NCBI GenBank assembly: GCA_003586115.2
Contig: QVOM02000034.1
Coordinates: forward strand, 11,884,321 to 11,948,320
Source of the DNA: Salvator merianae
Lineage: Eukaryota > Chordata > Lepidosauria > Squamata > Teiidae
Direction of reading: 5' to 3'
Length of the DNA stretch: 64,000 nucleotides
Below, piece by piece: positions 1 through 11,074 of this stretch. A program made the position numbers and the translations under genes. Under the pieces are notes generated by a model that was not told where the DNA came from, searched no databases, and worked only from the letters and a program-made list of their open reading frames with translations. The stretch's first letter is position 1, and each line of letters opens with the position of its first letter.

Positions 1-424
1 AAAATTGTAATTTATATAAATTGTATTGTATTATATTAATTAATTTCTGTATATCCAATAACAAAAAAAACAACAGCCATGACTCCTTGCTGAGCTTATG
101 CCTTGGGTGAAAAGTCTAATTCCTGACTGAAGTCAAAAGAGGTGACTGTCTGCCCCAGCTCAACTGCTGGTGCTATGCAGAAAAATTTCCAGACATAGTT
201 GCTGGCTGTTGTCAGTGTTATCTTCCCATTTCAGCTGAATCTGTTCCCCTGTCATGGGAACATTCGTGCAGAACCTCATGCAGACAGTGCTGTTCCAGAC
301 CACACCTTGCCATGGTCCAAACCAGAATGCAAAAAAACCCCACCTTCTCCCCATTGGCTTCTGCCACCCCATGCATCACTTATACAAACTTTTGCAGTGT
401 ACATGAAAGCAAATTAAACCATTA

Positions 425-529
425 TTGACAAGTGTCTGCCCAATCTCTTCTTGAAAACCCTCAGAGCCGGAAGGAAATGGAGAAGCCACCACCTCTATAG
501 GTAGAAAGTCTCACTGTTGTACAGATCTC
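425..529 (-). mobile_element. CR1 LINE 3' region, left half, split by a MITE
   Basis: This stretch reads like the reverse complement of a reptile CR1 3' region: 'cttcttgaaaaccctc', then 'ccaccacctctat', then 'cactgttgtacag', in the usual order. The similarity resumes near 1274 with 'ctgttaggaagcg', so one CR1 copy was split by the element at 530-1273. It is non-coding and truncated. The assignment rests on remembered CR1 3' sequence, so the exact subfamily is uncertain. Confidence 0.55.
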
Positions 530-1273
530 GTTCCATTTTTGCACTTACCTTTGCTGTCCTGGTACAGGGTGGGCCATTCCGTACCAGGATAAGCAATTCA
601 TCCCGAGCTGGAACGATTGCTCCTGGCATGGAACAAGACCATCCACGTTGGGATGGGCCATTCCACATCAGCCCCTGTGCCGGTTTTGAAGCTGGTATGA
701 GCTTTGGGGTTAGTGCAGGGGGGCTCTGAATGCTCCAAAGGCCAGGAGCAAGAGTTCCTGGCCTTCAAAGCTCCCAGTGGAGGCATTTCAGTGGCATGCC
801 TTGTTATACTGCTAAAATGGGTTCCTTGTGGTCTGGTATACCACCCCCTAGTATGATGGTAGACATTGACCTTGAAGACTCTTTCCACACTTGTTTCCCT
901 GCTCCCTGGTATTCTTTTATCCACATGGGGCTAGCACTTTTCTGGTCCAGACCATCCCAAGAGGTTCCTGTCCCAAATTAGCTGTACACCTGTCTAAAGA
1001 GGTCTGCAACTTCCCCAAGCTGTCTAGCTTTGATCTTGGCTTTGGTGCTTCCACACCTGGTCTGGAACAAGGAAAACACTGCAGCCCCATTTTCAAAGAT
1101 TATGCACATTCCGAAGATTATTTTTGAAATCCCGACACTGTAAGTGCAGAAACAGGGTAGGCCAGACCAGGATGTCATTTTGGATGCCCTAATCCAGTCT
1201 ACACTCCAATGTGTGGAAGAGAACCCTAGAGACTCCTCCTTGTTCCTAACCAATGGCAAATGCAGAAAGTCCC
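530..1273. mobile_element. MITE, 'TGCACTTAC' terminal-repeat type, inserted in CR1
   Basis: The left end reads gTTCCATTTTTGCACTTAC; the right end, reverse complemented, reads GGGACTTTCTGCAT. The CR1 host continues on both sides (CTC before, CTA after), which suggests a 3-bp target duplication with one mismatch. A second terminal-like motif (gtaagtgcagaaacagg) lies at about 1140-1156, so the element may be composite. The interior around 562-696 has a diverged relative at 55487-55620. There is no transposase. Family features point to a non-autonomous PIF/Harbinger-like element, which is an inference. Confidence 0.6.
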
Positions 1274-1320
1274 CTACTGTTAGGAAGCGTTTTTCCCTAG
1301 TATCCAACCATGACTCACCT
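1274..1320 (-). mobile_element. CR1 LINE 3' region, right half
   Basis: This is a short continuation of the CR1 remnant at 425-529, beyond the MITE. The phrase 'tactgttaggaagcgttttt' corresponds to the CR1 stretch that normally follows 'cactgttgtacag'. It is mainly useful because it fixes the right edge of the insertion. Confidence 0.4.
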
Positions 1321-1751
1321 TAAAAAAAACCCCTCTCAATAATCACACAATTTTATCTTCTTATTTAAAGCATTTGTCTGCCAGTTCTCCTTATAATTAC
1401 AATGAGACTAGCTGTTGTCACTTCTGACTGGGAAGGTCCCCCTAGTCTTTTGGTTATTCTGCACCTCCTCTTGTGCAAGAAGTAAACAGTTGGAACAAAT
1501 ATCAAGGAAGCAAAAAGCACAGTGCCTCTGACGATGGAGTTAAAGTTATTTTTTAAACATACAAGAATAAGCAAAATAATTCATCAAAGCCACATTTGGT
1601 GATGGCACTGTTGTCTTGGCAGTATTGCACTAATTAACACATGTAATGGGACAGGAAATGATTGTTTTTGTTCATCCCCAAATGAATAGACTGAAATCTC
1701 TTGGTAAGTTCTAATTCTGCAGTATCGCACCACTTCTCTTTCTGAGTGTCT
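1321..1751. other. Unique AT-rich sequence, no gene seen
   Basis: I see no transposon signature, gene or simple repeat here. The open frames are short and have no recognisable domain. The segment ends at a CCCT microsatellite. Confidence 0.4.
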
Positions 1752-1787
1752 TCCCTCCCTCCCTCCCTCCCTCCCTCCCTCCCTCCA
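1752..1787. repeat. (CCCT)n microsatellite
   Basis: About nine uninterrupted CCCT units are visible. The array lies in otherwise unique sequence. Confidence 0.95.
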
Positions 1788-3148
1788 TCTATGCTTCTTC
1801 TCAGCCCGCTAGGTTTGAATTGCTTCTAGGCTACTTTCCACAATTGCCCATTTAGTCCATGCTGGGGGCTCAGTGATTTATGCTATTGCTGAGCCCACCT
1901 CAGCACGTAGCTGCCTTTTTTCTCCAATCCAAACCACTGTAAGTTTCCAAAGCTGCCACTGCAGGAAATGTGTCTTTGGAGATAGATACCAAGCCCTTTG
2001 ATAGATTATAAAAGTGAAAGTGTTCCAGAAATAGTACAGGAAGTGTTGCTGGGCTCGCAGCCCCACCTCCGAGCTTGTGGCCCAGCTAGTTCTGCATCGG
2101 ACACCTGGCGGCTCGGCATGGATTCTTCTCTGCAGAGCTGAATAGCTCATAACCAGCTGCCCAGGACAGTTAAGACTGAAGTGCAATCTGGGACTCCTGT
2201 CCCCTGCACGCCTCACTCCTGGATCATAGCTGAAGCTGGTCTGGGCATCAGCATGCAGTTGATCTGGGTGGTAACAAATGCATGAAAGTAGAGTGTGAGA
2301 AGCAGCCTCGGAATTGCTTCTCATGCACCAAACTTTTTGTGTCTTGTAGAGACATTGAAACCCCTCCATGCATCTTCGAATCCCTTTGGGGATGGGGTTG
2401 CTCTGCAGACAAGTCCAGTTCAATGCATTTTGAATGGCCTGAGGAGAAACAGATGTTTAGTTCATGAGGACCAACTTGGAGGTTGCTTCTCACACACGGA
2501 GCTGGACCCTTGTGGACAGGCAGAGCAAATTGAAGGATGTGGTCTTGTCAACAGCAGTGGAGTCATCAGCTTCTTTGTCAACACTGCCTGAAGTTGCACG
2601 GGTGATCTGCTATGGTGGAGGCACCTCTTCATGGCATCTCTTGCAGGCAGAAGGGAGACACACCCTATATAAGGGGGAAAGGTATAGAAAAATGCCTTTC
2701 TTTAATTATACCTCACATCTTCCATGTCTCTGTCTCTCTGCTTTTGCTTCCTGGACTGTGAGCCGGTTGGGAAGAAGAGGAGGATGAAGGATGTTTGGAA
2801 TAAAGATGTCTTTCTCTCCCTGTCCTCATTATTGTGTGATCAGTACACAAATAAGCACGAATCGTTCATGCACAAGGTACACATAAAAGGCCATTCCTAA
2901 AAATACCGTGCAAGGTCATTGAGTGTCAGATGTAACAGGCAGGGTTTGTTTCAAGCTCTGGCATGTAAGAATGGCAAGTCTTTGTTTAATATCCTTTCTG
3001 CACAGTCTAAACAGCCAATGTGTATTTTTAAAAATACACTGCACAGGAATCTAGAAATACTTTGCAAGTATTAGCTCCAGAGGTGGAATTTGTCTCTCTG
3101 TTCATTCTTTATTTACAGAGTTTGCAAATGGATGGCTGATAGAAGGTC
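1788..3148. other. Unique sequence; open minus-strand frame judged non-coding
   Basis: No repeat family is recognised. The minus-strand frame at 1878-2423 (181 codons) is the longest open stretch here that is not in an obvious repeat. It shows no domain, signal peptide or conserved motif, and nearby frames are open over similar lengths. An AATAAA hexamer occurs at about 2800 but nothing gene-like precedes it. I treat the block as intergenic. Confidence 0.35.
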
Positions 3149-3281
3149 AGGATAGAGAAAAAATGAAGAACAGTCAAGTTTTATATTTAAAGCAAAATAC
3201 TAGAATATGTTCACAGGATAGAGAAAAAAATGAGCAACATTCAAGTTCTATATTTAAAACAAAATACTAGAATATGTTCAC
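3149..3281. repeat. Two-unit tandem duplication, about 66 bp per unit
   Basis: Two adjacent units both begin 'aggatagagaaaaaa' and end 'actagaatatgttcac', at 3149-3214 and 3215-3281. They differ at only a few positions, so the duplication is fairly recent. It is AT-rich, with no coding meaning seen. Confidence 0.9.
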
Positions 3282-3609
3282 ACAAATGCTTCCTCATTGC
3301 TAGTTCGGTAATCACAAGTAGATTATAATGCACTCTTTGTAAAAGAGGAAAAGATCTAATGCATCAGAAAATGAAATCAATTATTTTAAAGAGTTTAAAC
3401 ATTAAGAGTTTTCTTAAAAAGTTCTTCACCTGATGATAAAGAGAACACAAAGCCATGCCTCAACAAGGAATTACATCATTGAAAAAAGTAAGAAAAGCAG
3501 GAATACATTTACACAGAATATGTTTTTTAAAAAAAGAGGTAGAAAATATTGTTTATTGCTTTTGTATTGTTTATTTATTGAGATTGTTTTTATAGTTTGT
3601 AGTTTGATT

Positions 3610-3638
3610 ATCTGTCTGTCTGTCAGTCTGTCAGTCTG

Positions 3639-3690
<52 letters not shown>
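3610..3690. repeat. Compound (TCTG)n-(TATC)n microsatellite
   Basis: A few TCTG or TCAG units are followed by about twelve TATC units. The array abuts the 3' end of a minus-strand L2 fragment. This is the expected position for a microsatellite grown from the LINE tail. It makes a spurious Ser/Ile/Leu-rich reading frame. Confidence 0.95.
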
Positions 3691-3691
<1 letters not shown>

Positions 3692-4345
3692 GTATTTTTA
3701 TCCTGCTGTATAGCCAAAGGTCTCTGGCATCTTACAACATTAAAAACAAATTAAAAGAACCCACTAAAACCAGCAACAGTTATTGGAAACTGGGAGGGGA
3801 AGATGCTCTTCAACTAAAGGCCAGAGTGAAAAGGTGTGTCATTGTCAGTCTTCTAAATGTATATACAGAAAATGCCTTGCACGCCTCAGGGGGAAAAGTG
3901 TTCCATATTCTGAGGCTACCACCAAAAAGGCCCTATCCTAGTACCTAGCACTTTACCTACTGAAGGTAGTGGTACAACCAGGAGGGCCTCATCTGTAGAT
4001 CTTAAGTAATAGGCAGATCAATATGGGCAAAGGCGTTCAATAGATATTTGGGGCCAAGCTTATTAGGGCTTCGTAGGTCAACGTTAACATTTTGAATTGG
4101 GTATCATAATGAATTGGCAAGCAGTGCAGCTCTTTTAAGACCTGTGTGATGCGCGTCCAGCCAGCAGAAACAGTTAGCAGTCTCATTGCAACATTCTGCA
4201 CCAGCTTCCGAACTGTCTTCAAGTACTGCCCTACACAGAGTTCATTACAATAGTCTGACCTGGAAGTGCTTTGCTGAAACTCTAAACCATTTTGAGCATG
4301 CTGTAGAAATGTGGTTTGCTGATTTACAAATGAATGAATGCCCAT
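3691..4345 (-). mobile_element. L2-type LINE fragment, 3' part of ORF2 and tail
   Basis: On the minus strand the translation at about 4037-4270 contains SRSDYCNELCVG, VQNVAMRLLT and LKELHCLPIHY. These match the conserved end of the L2 ORF2 protein (consensus RLDYCNALYLG, VQNAAARLLT, LKELHWLPI). The 3' tail, with 'cttacaacattaaaaac', lies at 3700-3760 beside the TATC array. Stops and indels show it is dead. Similar tails occur at 26206-26588 and 60600-60905. Confidence 0.8.
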
Positions 4346-4984
4346 TTAATATGTACGGAACCAAATTCTGGGGGAAATGTTATAATTCAAGTAGAAAGGC
4401 AATGTACTTCACAAGTATGAGGATGTCTGCAGCCAGGTACCCTGTGGAACTGTTCCACTGTTGTCCAAGTGCCAAATTGGTGGTGGTCAACTCCAAGGTC
4501 CTTTTTGAAGGCTTCCTTGTAAGGATGCTTTTCAGAAAGGAAGTATGAGCACAGGATCCAAGGGATGCTCAGATCTGTGTGGACTATGCTCAGTTTGAAT
4601 ACAGAGAACCTTTGTGTGGATGGGCCTGAAGGCAGACAAAATTCAGCACCCACTCAAACCTCCATGGTATTAATTGTGTGATTTAGAGTGGAATGGACTT
4701 AAAGTCCCCTGGATACCTGTTTGTGTCATGGTATGTATTTGAAACTTTTTTGCAAGGTTCCAGATTGCCAGAAGACCTTTCTTGGGGGCTCTGTAGAATC
4801 ATGCAATGCATGTGCCTGCAGACTGTAGCAATGGACCATAAAGTTTCCCAAGAAAGCACATTACTGTTCAGTTTCTGAATGTAGGCAATAATGGTACTGG
4901 CCAACTTACGGTGCAAAGATCTAAGTGCTGAAATAAAATGAAAATTTGCAAAAGATCCAGAAAAATTAGCCATGCCATACAAAA
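4346..4984. other. Unique sequence, no gene seen
   Basis: I found no repeat signature or convincing coding sequence. The only frames are short and overlap on both strands. Confidence 0.35.
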
Positions 4985-5456
4985 TTAAACATACTGCCAT
5001 GTCCACCTAGAAAAGTCTGGCTACGGTTGGATGAGGCAGCATTTAAGATTAAAATATATAAAATCTTGCATGGTGTGGAAAAGGTGGACAGATTATTTTC
5101 TCTATTCCACAACTCTGAAATCAGGGGCCACTCTATGAAGCTGATGGGTAGGAGAGTTAGGACCGAAAAGGGGAAGTATTTTTTCATCCAGAGAGTCTTC
5201 AGTCTATGGAATTTACTACTGGAAGGGTGGTGACAGCAATCAGTCTGGATAGCTTTAAGAAAGGACTGGGCAGATTCATGGAGGTCAGCTGTAACCATGG
5301 TTACTAGAATGGATGCTTAGGTACTGCCTCCAGGGTGGAGAGACAGGCAGGATTCCTGTAAAACCCATTTGCAGGGAGTCAAGAGCAGGTGAAGGTTTTG
5401 CCTTTTATTCTGCTTGAGAGTGCCCAGCAGGGCTCCTCTTATGAGACAATAAGGCT
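4985..5456 (+). mobile_element. CR1 LINE 3' end
   Basis: This is a plus-strand CR1 end. The terminal region includes 'tatggaatttactactgg', 'ctttaagaaaggactgggc', 'attcatggaggtcagc' and 'ccagcagggctcctcttatg'. Compared with the copy at 58622-59050 it lacks the stretch between 'gagagtgccc' and 'agcagggctc', an internal deletion. The short open frame at 5027-5233 is the decayed end of this element, not a host gene. Confidence 0.8.
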
Positions 5457-5949
5457 GTTGACTGTGGCTGCTAACATGTCTGAGATGTGACTCCAAGGTC
5501 GTGGTCACACCTTCACTTTAAAGCTTGTTCTGGCCATTTTAGAATCTGGTCGGCCACATCTGTGTATTGAAATCCATTTCTCATTGGTACTTTCTACCCT
5601 CCATGCGGATTTTCTGACATTCGGATTAACACAGCTCTAAAACCGTTGTAGTGCTATACTCCGATTTTATTTCGAAGGTGTGGGCATGGAAGAGGATTAA
5701 AGAGGCTGAACCATGCCACAGTGGGCGGTTGCTGCAGAACTTCCCTTTTATTCTCTTAGCCAATGTGAGACGTCTGGGCATTACCTCAAGTTGTTTCCAT
5801 TCCCCCCGTTTTCCTTCCTCCGTAGTATCACCAGCCCTTCTCAATAAACAACTTCCGGAATGCAGGAAGAGCAAAGAGTACCGCTGAAGCAGAACTCACT
5901 CCCCTGTATAGTCTCCGCTCAGGCTTCCACGCATCACCTCTGCCACAAT

Positions 5950-6290
5950 TTATCTATCCCCCCAGCTCCTGGCTGTCCACCTCCCCGCCATCCCCTTCCT
6001 TGCCAAGCAGGACTTGGTAAGCTAGACCCTGCCTGGCTGGCGAGGGAGTGCAGTGGCTTCTTTTTTTTTATTAAATGCCCACTTTTGCGCAACTGTGTAA
6101 ATGCAGAATCTCATCCATGGAGCGGACGGCAGGGTTTCTCCGCCAAGATCGAGGAAACCCCAGGTAGCCATTTCAGGTATGCAGCCCATATCTAGCCAAA
6201 GGGCACTTGAAATGGACCCCGACCTGGAAGGACTTTCCTACACACACACACCCAAGACTCCTCCGTCCGCCTCCCTGCCGTCCCCTTCCT
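5950..6290. repeat. Left outer arm of the foldback element
   Basis: This arm pairs with 7062-7402 in reverse complement. Landmarks found in both arms are 'aatgcccacttttgcgcaac', 'cagaatctcatcca', 'ggagcggacggc', 'ggtagccatttcaggtatgc' and 'aagggcacttgaaatggacc'. The arms differ by scattered substitutions and small gaps, so the structure is not freshly formed. Confidence 0.9.
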
Positions 6291-6636
6291 TGCCAAGCAC
6301 GTCCTGGTAAGCCAGACCCTGCCTGGCTGGTGAGGGAGTGCGGCGGCTTCTTTTAAAAAGTTTTTTATTAAACACTTCTTTAAATGAAAAGAAAAAAGCC
6401 TTCTAATCTCCTTGTTAGATCCTAAACAAGGGATCAAAGCAAGGTGTGGAGAGAAACTGCTTTGGGAGGGTGGCTGGTTGTTTGGGTTTTGTTTTTTTTG
6501 CTTTTCCACACTTTAAAAATAATAAGAATAAAATTTATCTCACCCCCCAAAAAAGTTGTCCCTCAGCTCTCTCACTCATTAATGATCCTCTCAACTCCCC
6601 CCCCCCCTTCATCCTCGGCTACCTTCAAATTTTCTT

Positions 6637-6845
6637 TTCCTTTTACAGATTTGAGCTACTTCAGAGGTCTGCAGAACAATAGCAGCATCTCCCCTCTTTT
6701 CTACATATGCAGATTCCAAGCACAGAGAAGGTGCTTAGTTTTAATTATTTAATCTCTATTCTTGGTGTCTACATGCCTAGAAACAAGAGGGGAGGTGCTG
6801 CTACTGTTCTGCGGAGCTCTGAAGTAGCACAAACCTGTAAAAGGA
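6637..6845. repeat. Inner inverted repeat of the foldback element
   Basis: The arms at 6637-6703 and 6779-6845 contain 'gctacttcagaggtctgcag' and its near-complement ending 'gaagtagcacaaacctg'. The loop is about 75 bp and AT-rich. A poly-C run lies just upstream at about 6597-6607. Confidence 0.9.
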
Positions 6846-7061
6846 AAAGGAAAATTTGCAGGCTTGTCCCTGTGCCCGCGCATGTGTCTGCACGGCTAGA
6901 AAGGAAGGAAACTGCTGCTGCTGCTACTTTAGCGTGTCTGAAAGGTCTACAGAATTCTAGGCAGCCTCAGTTTGAGGGCAGGAAAGAGAAAAGTTCCCAT
7001 CCAACTTGTCCCTTCGCGCATGTGTGTATGTGTGTCTGCATGGCTAGAAAGGAGGAAGAAA

Positions 7062-7402
7062 GGAAGGGGACAGCAGGGAGGCAGATGACAGGGGCATGGG
7101 AGGGGTGTAGGAAAGTCCTTCCAGGTCGGGGTCCATTTCAAGTGCCCTTTGGCCAGGTATGGGCAGCATACCTGAAATGGCTACCTGAATTTCCCTCAAT
7201 TTTGGCGGAGAAAACCCCGCCGTCCGCTCCGTGGATGAGATTCTGCGTTTACACAGTTGCGCAAAAGTGGGCATTTAATAATTTTTAAAAAGCCGCTGCA
7301 CTTTCTCGCCAGCCAGACAGAGTCCGGCTGACCAGGACCTACTTGGCAAGGAAGGGTTGGCAGGGAGGTGGACGGCAGGGGATAGGTAGCCCTCTGCACC
7401 CA
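7062..7402. repeat. Right outer arm of the foldback element
   Basis: This is the reverse-complement partner of 5950-6290. The two arms together could form a hairpin stem of more than 300 bp. The short reading frames in this arm are mirror images of those in the left arm, which is why they look like related small proteins on opposite strands. Confidence 0.9.
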
Positions 7403-7654
7403 CCCCCTGCATTCAAAAACTTGATTGACAAGCAATTATCCTATTAGAGCGAAGGGAGGGGCGCAACGGTGGAAAGGGGTGGCGACACAAAAGGTACCAT
7501 TTCAGGCAACTAAGAATGGGAAAAGGAAGGTGTGAGCAGTGAAGATTAAATGGAGAACGGATTTTCAGGTGCTGGGTGTGAGCGGGGCTGGGACGGTTTG
7601 AATTCGAACTGCATATAACATGGACTACTTTCTTGAAGTGTGACCGCGGCCCAA

Positions 7655-8402
7655 AAGTCCAAGCTGTTCAGCATTTGGTATTGGCAGTCAAGGTTCAAGC
7701 AGGCATGTCTGAACATTCAGACAGAATTCAAGCACTGTGGTCCTGGCATACGGAGCTTGAAAATGCAGATCAGGGTACAGTGGCCAGTGAGAAAAACAGG
7801 CTCTTTGCCAGTAGCCCAGTAACCAAAGAGAAGAAGACAACACTTCAGCTGACCCATATTTGGATGGCTGCTAGCTTGTTGTTTATTAGGGAAATGTCCC
7901 ATAAGTCATTGTGGAATTCTTTTTCTGCAGACAGAGAAGAACATTTTCCTTACAAAGTGCCCTTCTAACCAGTGCAAAGAACCTGGGTGTCTCACAACAA
8001 AGATGAGAAAATTGGATGTATTGGGGTATATTAACAGAAGCTTTGGATCCAATAGATTTGAAGGACCTCTCATTCTCCTGACATGCTCCAAACTATGAAA
8101 AGCAAAACAAGGTACATTAGTCCTGGTGGACTAGTCCTCCTTGCCCTTGGAACAATGGCAAGTATATTTTCATACAAAGGAAAAAGAAGGGGTAAGAAGA
8201 AAATTGTTGTCTTCCCTGTCAGTATTTATCCTGCTGGCATGAATGTAGTGGGGCTCAGGACTGGGAAATGCATCTGTTCCACTGACTTCTTGATCTGGAC
8301 AGGATTGGTCTCTTAACCCCTCAATATCCCACCTTCTACACTAAATGTTATATTGTCAAAAACTTTGGGCACGCATGTTTATGTCATGACAGCAGTCTCA
8401 CC
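7655..8402. other. Unique sequence, no gene seen
   Basis: Several short frames overlap on both strands (for example 7633-7968) without a recognisable domain. No repeat signature is evident. Confidence 0.35.
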
Positions 8403-8405
8403 ACT

Positions 8406-8810
8406 GGATGCCTCCAGATGGCAAGAGGCAATCGCAGGACCTACAGATGATCCCATGATTGCCAGGCACAGGAGGCAACTGCAGTCCTGCCTGCACATCT
8501 GCCAGCTCATTTCATTATGGTTCCACTTACAGCTACCTGGAAACCAGCCAAGCACCCACACACTTTCCTTTGTTGGTTTTTGCACACTTGGCTGACTTCC
8601 GGGTAACTACAAGTGGGTAAAATGAGCCAGCGAAAGCCAGGTTCTCATTGCTATTATGGGAAACTCAGCATCATTGGCAGATTTCCCGTAATAGCGATAT
8701 TACAGGATCGTTCCACAATATGCCAGTATTATATTGGAAATGCCACAATTAAGTCTGGCATTCCTAATATAGTCCCGGGAGAATCACAGGCTTTACCTAC
8801 AGCTGTTGCT
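8406..8810. mobile_element. MITE of the GGATGCCTCCAGAT group
   Basis: The left end is GGATGCCTCCAGATGG followed by 'caagaggcaatc'. The same head and the internal phrase 'ctggaaaccagccaagcacc' recur at 30163-30552, with a looser relative at 32568-32957. ACT flanks both proposed ends (8403-8405 and 8811-8813). The right terminus is poorly conserved, so that duplication could be chance. Non-coding. Confidence 0.5.
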
Positions 8811-8874
8811 ACTTGATCAGCCTAAGGACCTTCAAAAAAGCTGGAATAAAAACACCAAGGCCGACCAAGTAACA

Positions 8875-9140
8875 AAATATCTGGATATGCACAATGGGTA
8901 TTGAAATACCTGGCTGTGCATGACACCGCCACTGCATGTCTTTTTCAGTCCAGGCCCATGCGCAGTGTCCAGAACAACAATGGTGACTCCGTCTATAAGG
9001 TAAGTGATAATTCTATCTCAGGAAAACCCACCATCAGAGTCGGGTTTTCCCAAAATAGGTTATCATACATTTTAGGGGTGATAGAGTTGCCACAGATACA
9101 TGTGGCAATCCCACCATAATGGTGCCAAATGGCACTATAT
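8875..9140. mobile_element. MITE-like remnant with a palindromic core
   Basis: The core at about 9084-9112 is 'gttgccacagatacatgtggcaat', a near-perfect palindrome given here by its two halves around 'atacat'. It is followed by 'ccaccataatggtgcc', another palindrome. The same pair of motifs, more degraded, occurs at about 25015-25070. The core resembles that of the GGCTGCATCCAGAC family at 42455-42869, but I cannot place the ends. Confidence 0.4.
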
Positions 9141-10560
9141 TCTCCTGTCCTGATGGAGCTGAAATATAAATTAAATGATTCCAACCACAGTATAATTCTT
9201 GTTTATCCCTATGAGGCATAAGAGAGAGCTATTTTGTAAATCCCTTTTCTTCTGTCCCAAAAATTCGGTAGTGAAAGATATTGCCCTTAAACAAGAGTGC
9301 TGCTAAAAGCCAGATTAATGCATAGAAGGAGCCCAAAGAGGAATAAACAGTTGTAAATGATTATACTGTATCTTAATAATGGCGCAAATGTTGCTCAGAT
9401 AGCATCAAACTCTACAGCAAAAAAAAACACACCCAACAATCCAAAACAAAACAGGATGTGTCATTTTTTTGAAAGGCAAAACTGGCCTATTGTTACTTAA
9501 GAGGAACTTTGGCACAAAGTACCAATTGCCTTCTCATTTGAATGGCATTTGCAACAACCCACTTATGTTAGCATTATGAAGCACAATTACTAAAATCCAC
9601 CTAGCAAAACAGATGCAAATGTCTGTCCTCCCTCTTCCTTACAAGGAAGCTCCTTGTTAACCTTATGGCAGCTCTATAATTATCTCTAAAGTTCAGAGAT
9701 ATGAACTTCATATTAAGTTCAGTTGCATGGCTATGGTTCCATCCACACCACTGTGGATCACAGTGACTTATCAGGAACAAGGCAGGCAGTATCTTTATGC
9801 CACCCATCGCACCTCTTTGCCCTCTTTGAAGCTCTATGCCCAGCTTTGAAGAGGCAGCATGGAAGGATTTTCCATCATGATGGAAATGGGCACAGAAGTT
9901 GGTAATTTCTGGAGCAACAGCCGGCACCAGACCAGTAAGTTGCTCGCACTACCTGACAACCCTCAACAGTTCTCTGTCCTGCTTCTGCAAGAAGAATGCT
10001 TTGGAGGGTGCTTGGCAACCCTCAGGCACCAATGATATGCCTGGGGGCTCTTCTGACATACAAATACTGCATTTCTTGGGCTTCCACCAGGCACCTTCCA
10101 TCACCCACGTGGATGAGCCTATATCTGCTTCCGTTTCTCAAGCCCACAGGTTCATTGTGCATTTGTGTTATCTGATGCACTCTGAATTCAAGGTGTCTTA
10201 TGAATCCTTCCTCATCTATTTCAATGAAACAAAGCAGGGAACACTAGGAGCACCTGAGGTCAATCTGTCCCATTGGCAGGTCACACACGATCTGCTTAAA
10301 TATGTTTTCCCACTGCCGAAATGCTTGACAGCAATCAGTTCATCCAGGAGTGTTAATTCAGGGCAGAGAGAGTGCTAGGACTTCCAGAAGCAGGGCACAC
10401 AATATTAGGCACAGAATTTGTTCTCTTCTCCTTTTTAAAAACAAGGTTCTAGCCCCAATGAACTAGCCATAGTTCAATGCTAGACAAACTGCCTGGAAAG
10501 CAGTTTGGATAATGTGAGTAACCACATTTTTATTCACCAAAAAATAGTAGAAGCCTGACT
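9141..10560. other. Unique sequence with possible MITE scraps
   Basis: No gene is supported. A short perfect palindrome, ttccatcatgatggaa, lies at about 9868. The 159-codon plus-strand frame at 9899-10378 has no motif I recognise. The region 9720-9780 has a MITE-like 'gttccatccacaccactgtg' phrase. Confidence 0.3.
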
Positions 10561-10567
10561 CGGTTGG

Positions 10568-10765
10568 GAGGGGCTATAGCTTTGTGGTAGAGCAAACTAC
10601 CCAGAAAGCAGAGGGTTGCTTCAGTTTCCACTCTCTCTCCCCAGAAGCAGGCAGTGGCAAACCCCTTCTGTATCTCTGCCAAGAAGACTGCATAGGGATG
10701 CCTCTGCAGTCAACCAGGAGTTGGCCATGACTTAGAGGTATCCAATAACAACAAGAAGTCAATAG
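10568..10765 (+). mobile_element. tRNA-derived SINE (Sauria-like), decayed
   Basis: The head 'gctatagctttgtggtagag' resembles a tRNA A-box region, and 'gggttgcttcagtttcc' stands where a B box would be. The body has the SINE phrases 'ggcagtggcaaaccccttct' and 'aaccaggagttggccatgac', ending near 'aataacaac'. A reverse copy of the same family is at 26885-27062, and a tail-only piece at 39567-39660. The boxes are too degraded for a working Pol III gene. Confidence 0.65.
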
Positions 10766-11071
10766 TGTGTGACCCCTATAGCTTCAAAATCTGCTTGAAA
10801 GTTATTATCACTTCCATGACTGGATGGTAGTTGCCACTGGACATAACACTTCTGCCAGGGGCAAAGGGGATACTGAAACCAGTACATCTCCATGGCTACG
10901 TAGGCATGTCCTGGCTGGCTGGCACAGACACTGGTATGTCTTATTTCACTCTGGTTTTGGTCTCACTCTATATCGGATGGGGGCATGTTGTTTACTTTTC
11001 CAGAACCCCATTCTGCCCTAGCTATACCTCTGTTTTCCAGTATTCAGAGGAACATACCGCTGGGTACCACC
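10766..11071. other. No gene seen; possible MITE remnant
   Basis: Phrases such as 'ccactggacataacacttct' and 'ctggcacagacactgg' hint at old DNA-element sequence, but I cannot find paired ends. The short plus-strand frames are not convincing. Confidence 0.25.
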
Positions 11072-11074
11072 TAA

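Larger units (their letters stand above)
5497..7651. mobile_element. Large foldback-type non-autonomous DNA transposon, 2.15 kb
   Basis: The ends are GGTCGTGGTCACAC and, reverse complemented, GGCCGCGGTCACAC. A matching 3-bp duplication, CAA, sits at 5494-5496 and 7652-7654. Inside are two nested inverted-repeat pairs: outer arms 5950-6290 and 7062-7402 (roughly 85-90 per cent identical by eye), and inner arms 6637-6703 and 6779-6845. About 75 bp separate the inner arms. Parts of the outer arm recur directly at 6275-6350, and a 'gcatggctagaaaggagg' motif is duplicated at 6890 and 7035. The open frames inside have no transposase motif. The 3-bp duplication and GG...CAC termini fit PIF/Harbinger-like mobilisation (inference). 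Confidence 0.7.

Noticed and set aside
1878..2423. 181-codon minus-strand frame in repeat-free sequence
   Set aside because: No motif, no signal peptide, no conserved pattern, and comparable frames on other strands; I see no splice context or promoter.
6101..7288. Paired similar small proteins on opposite strands around 6.1-7.3 kb
   Set aside because: They are mirror images created by the inverted-repeat arms of the foldback element.
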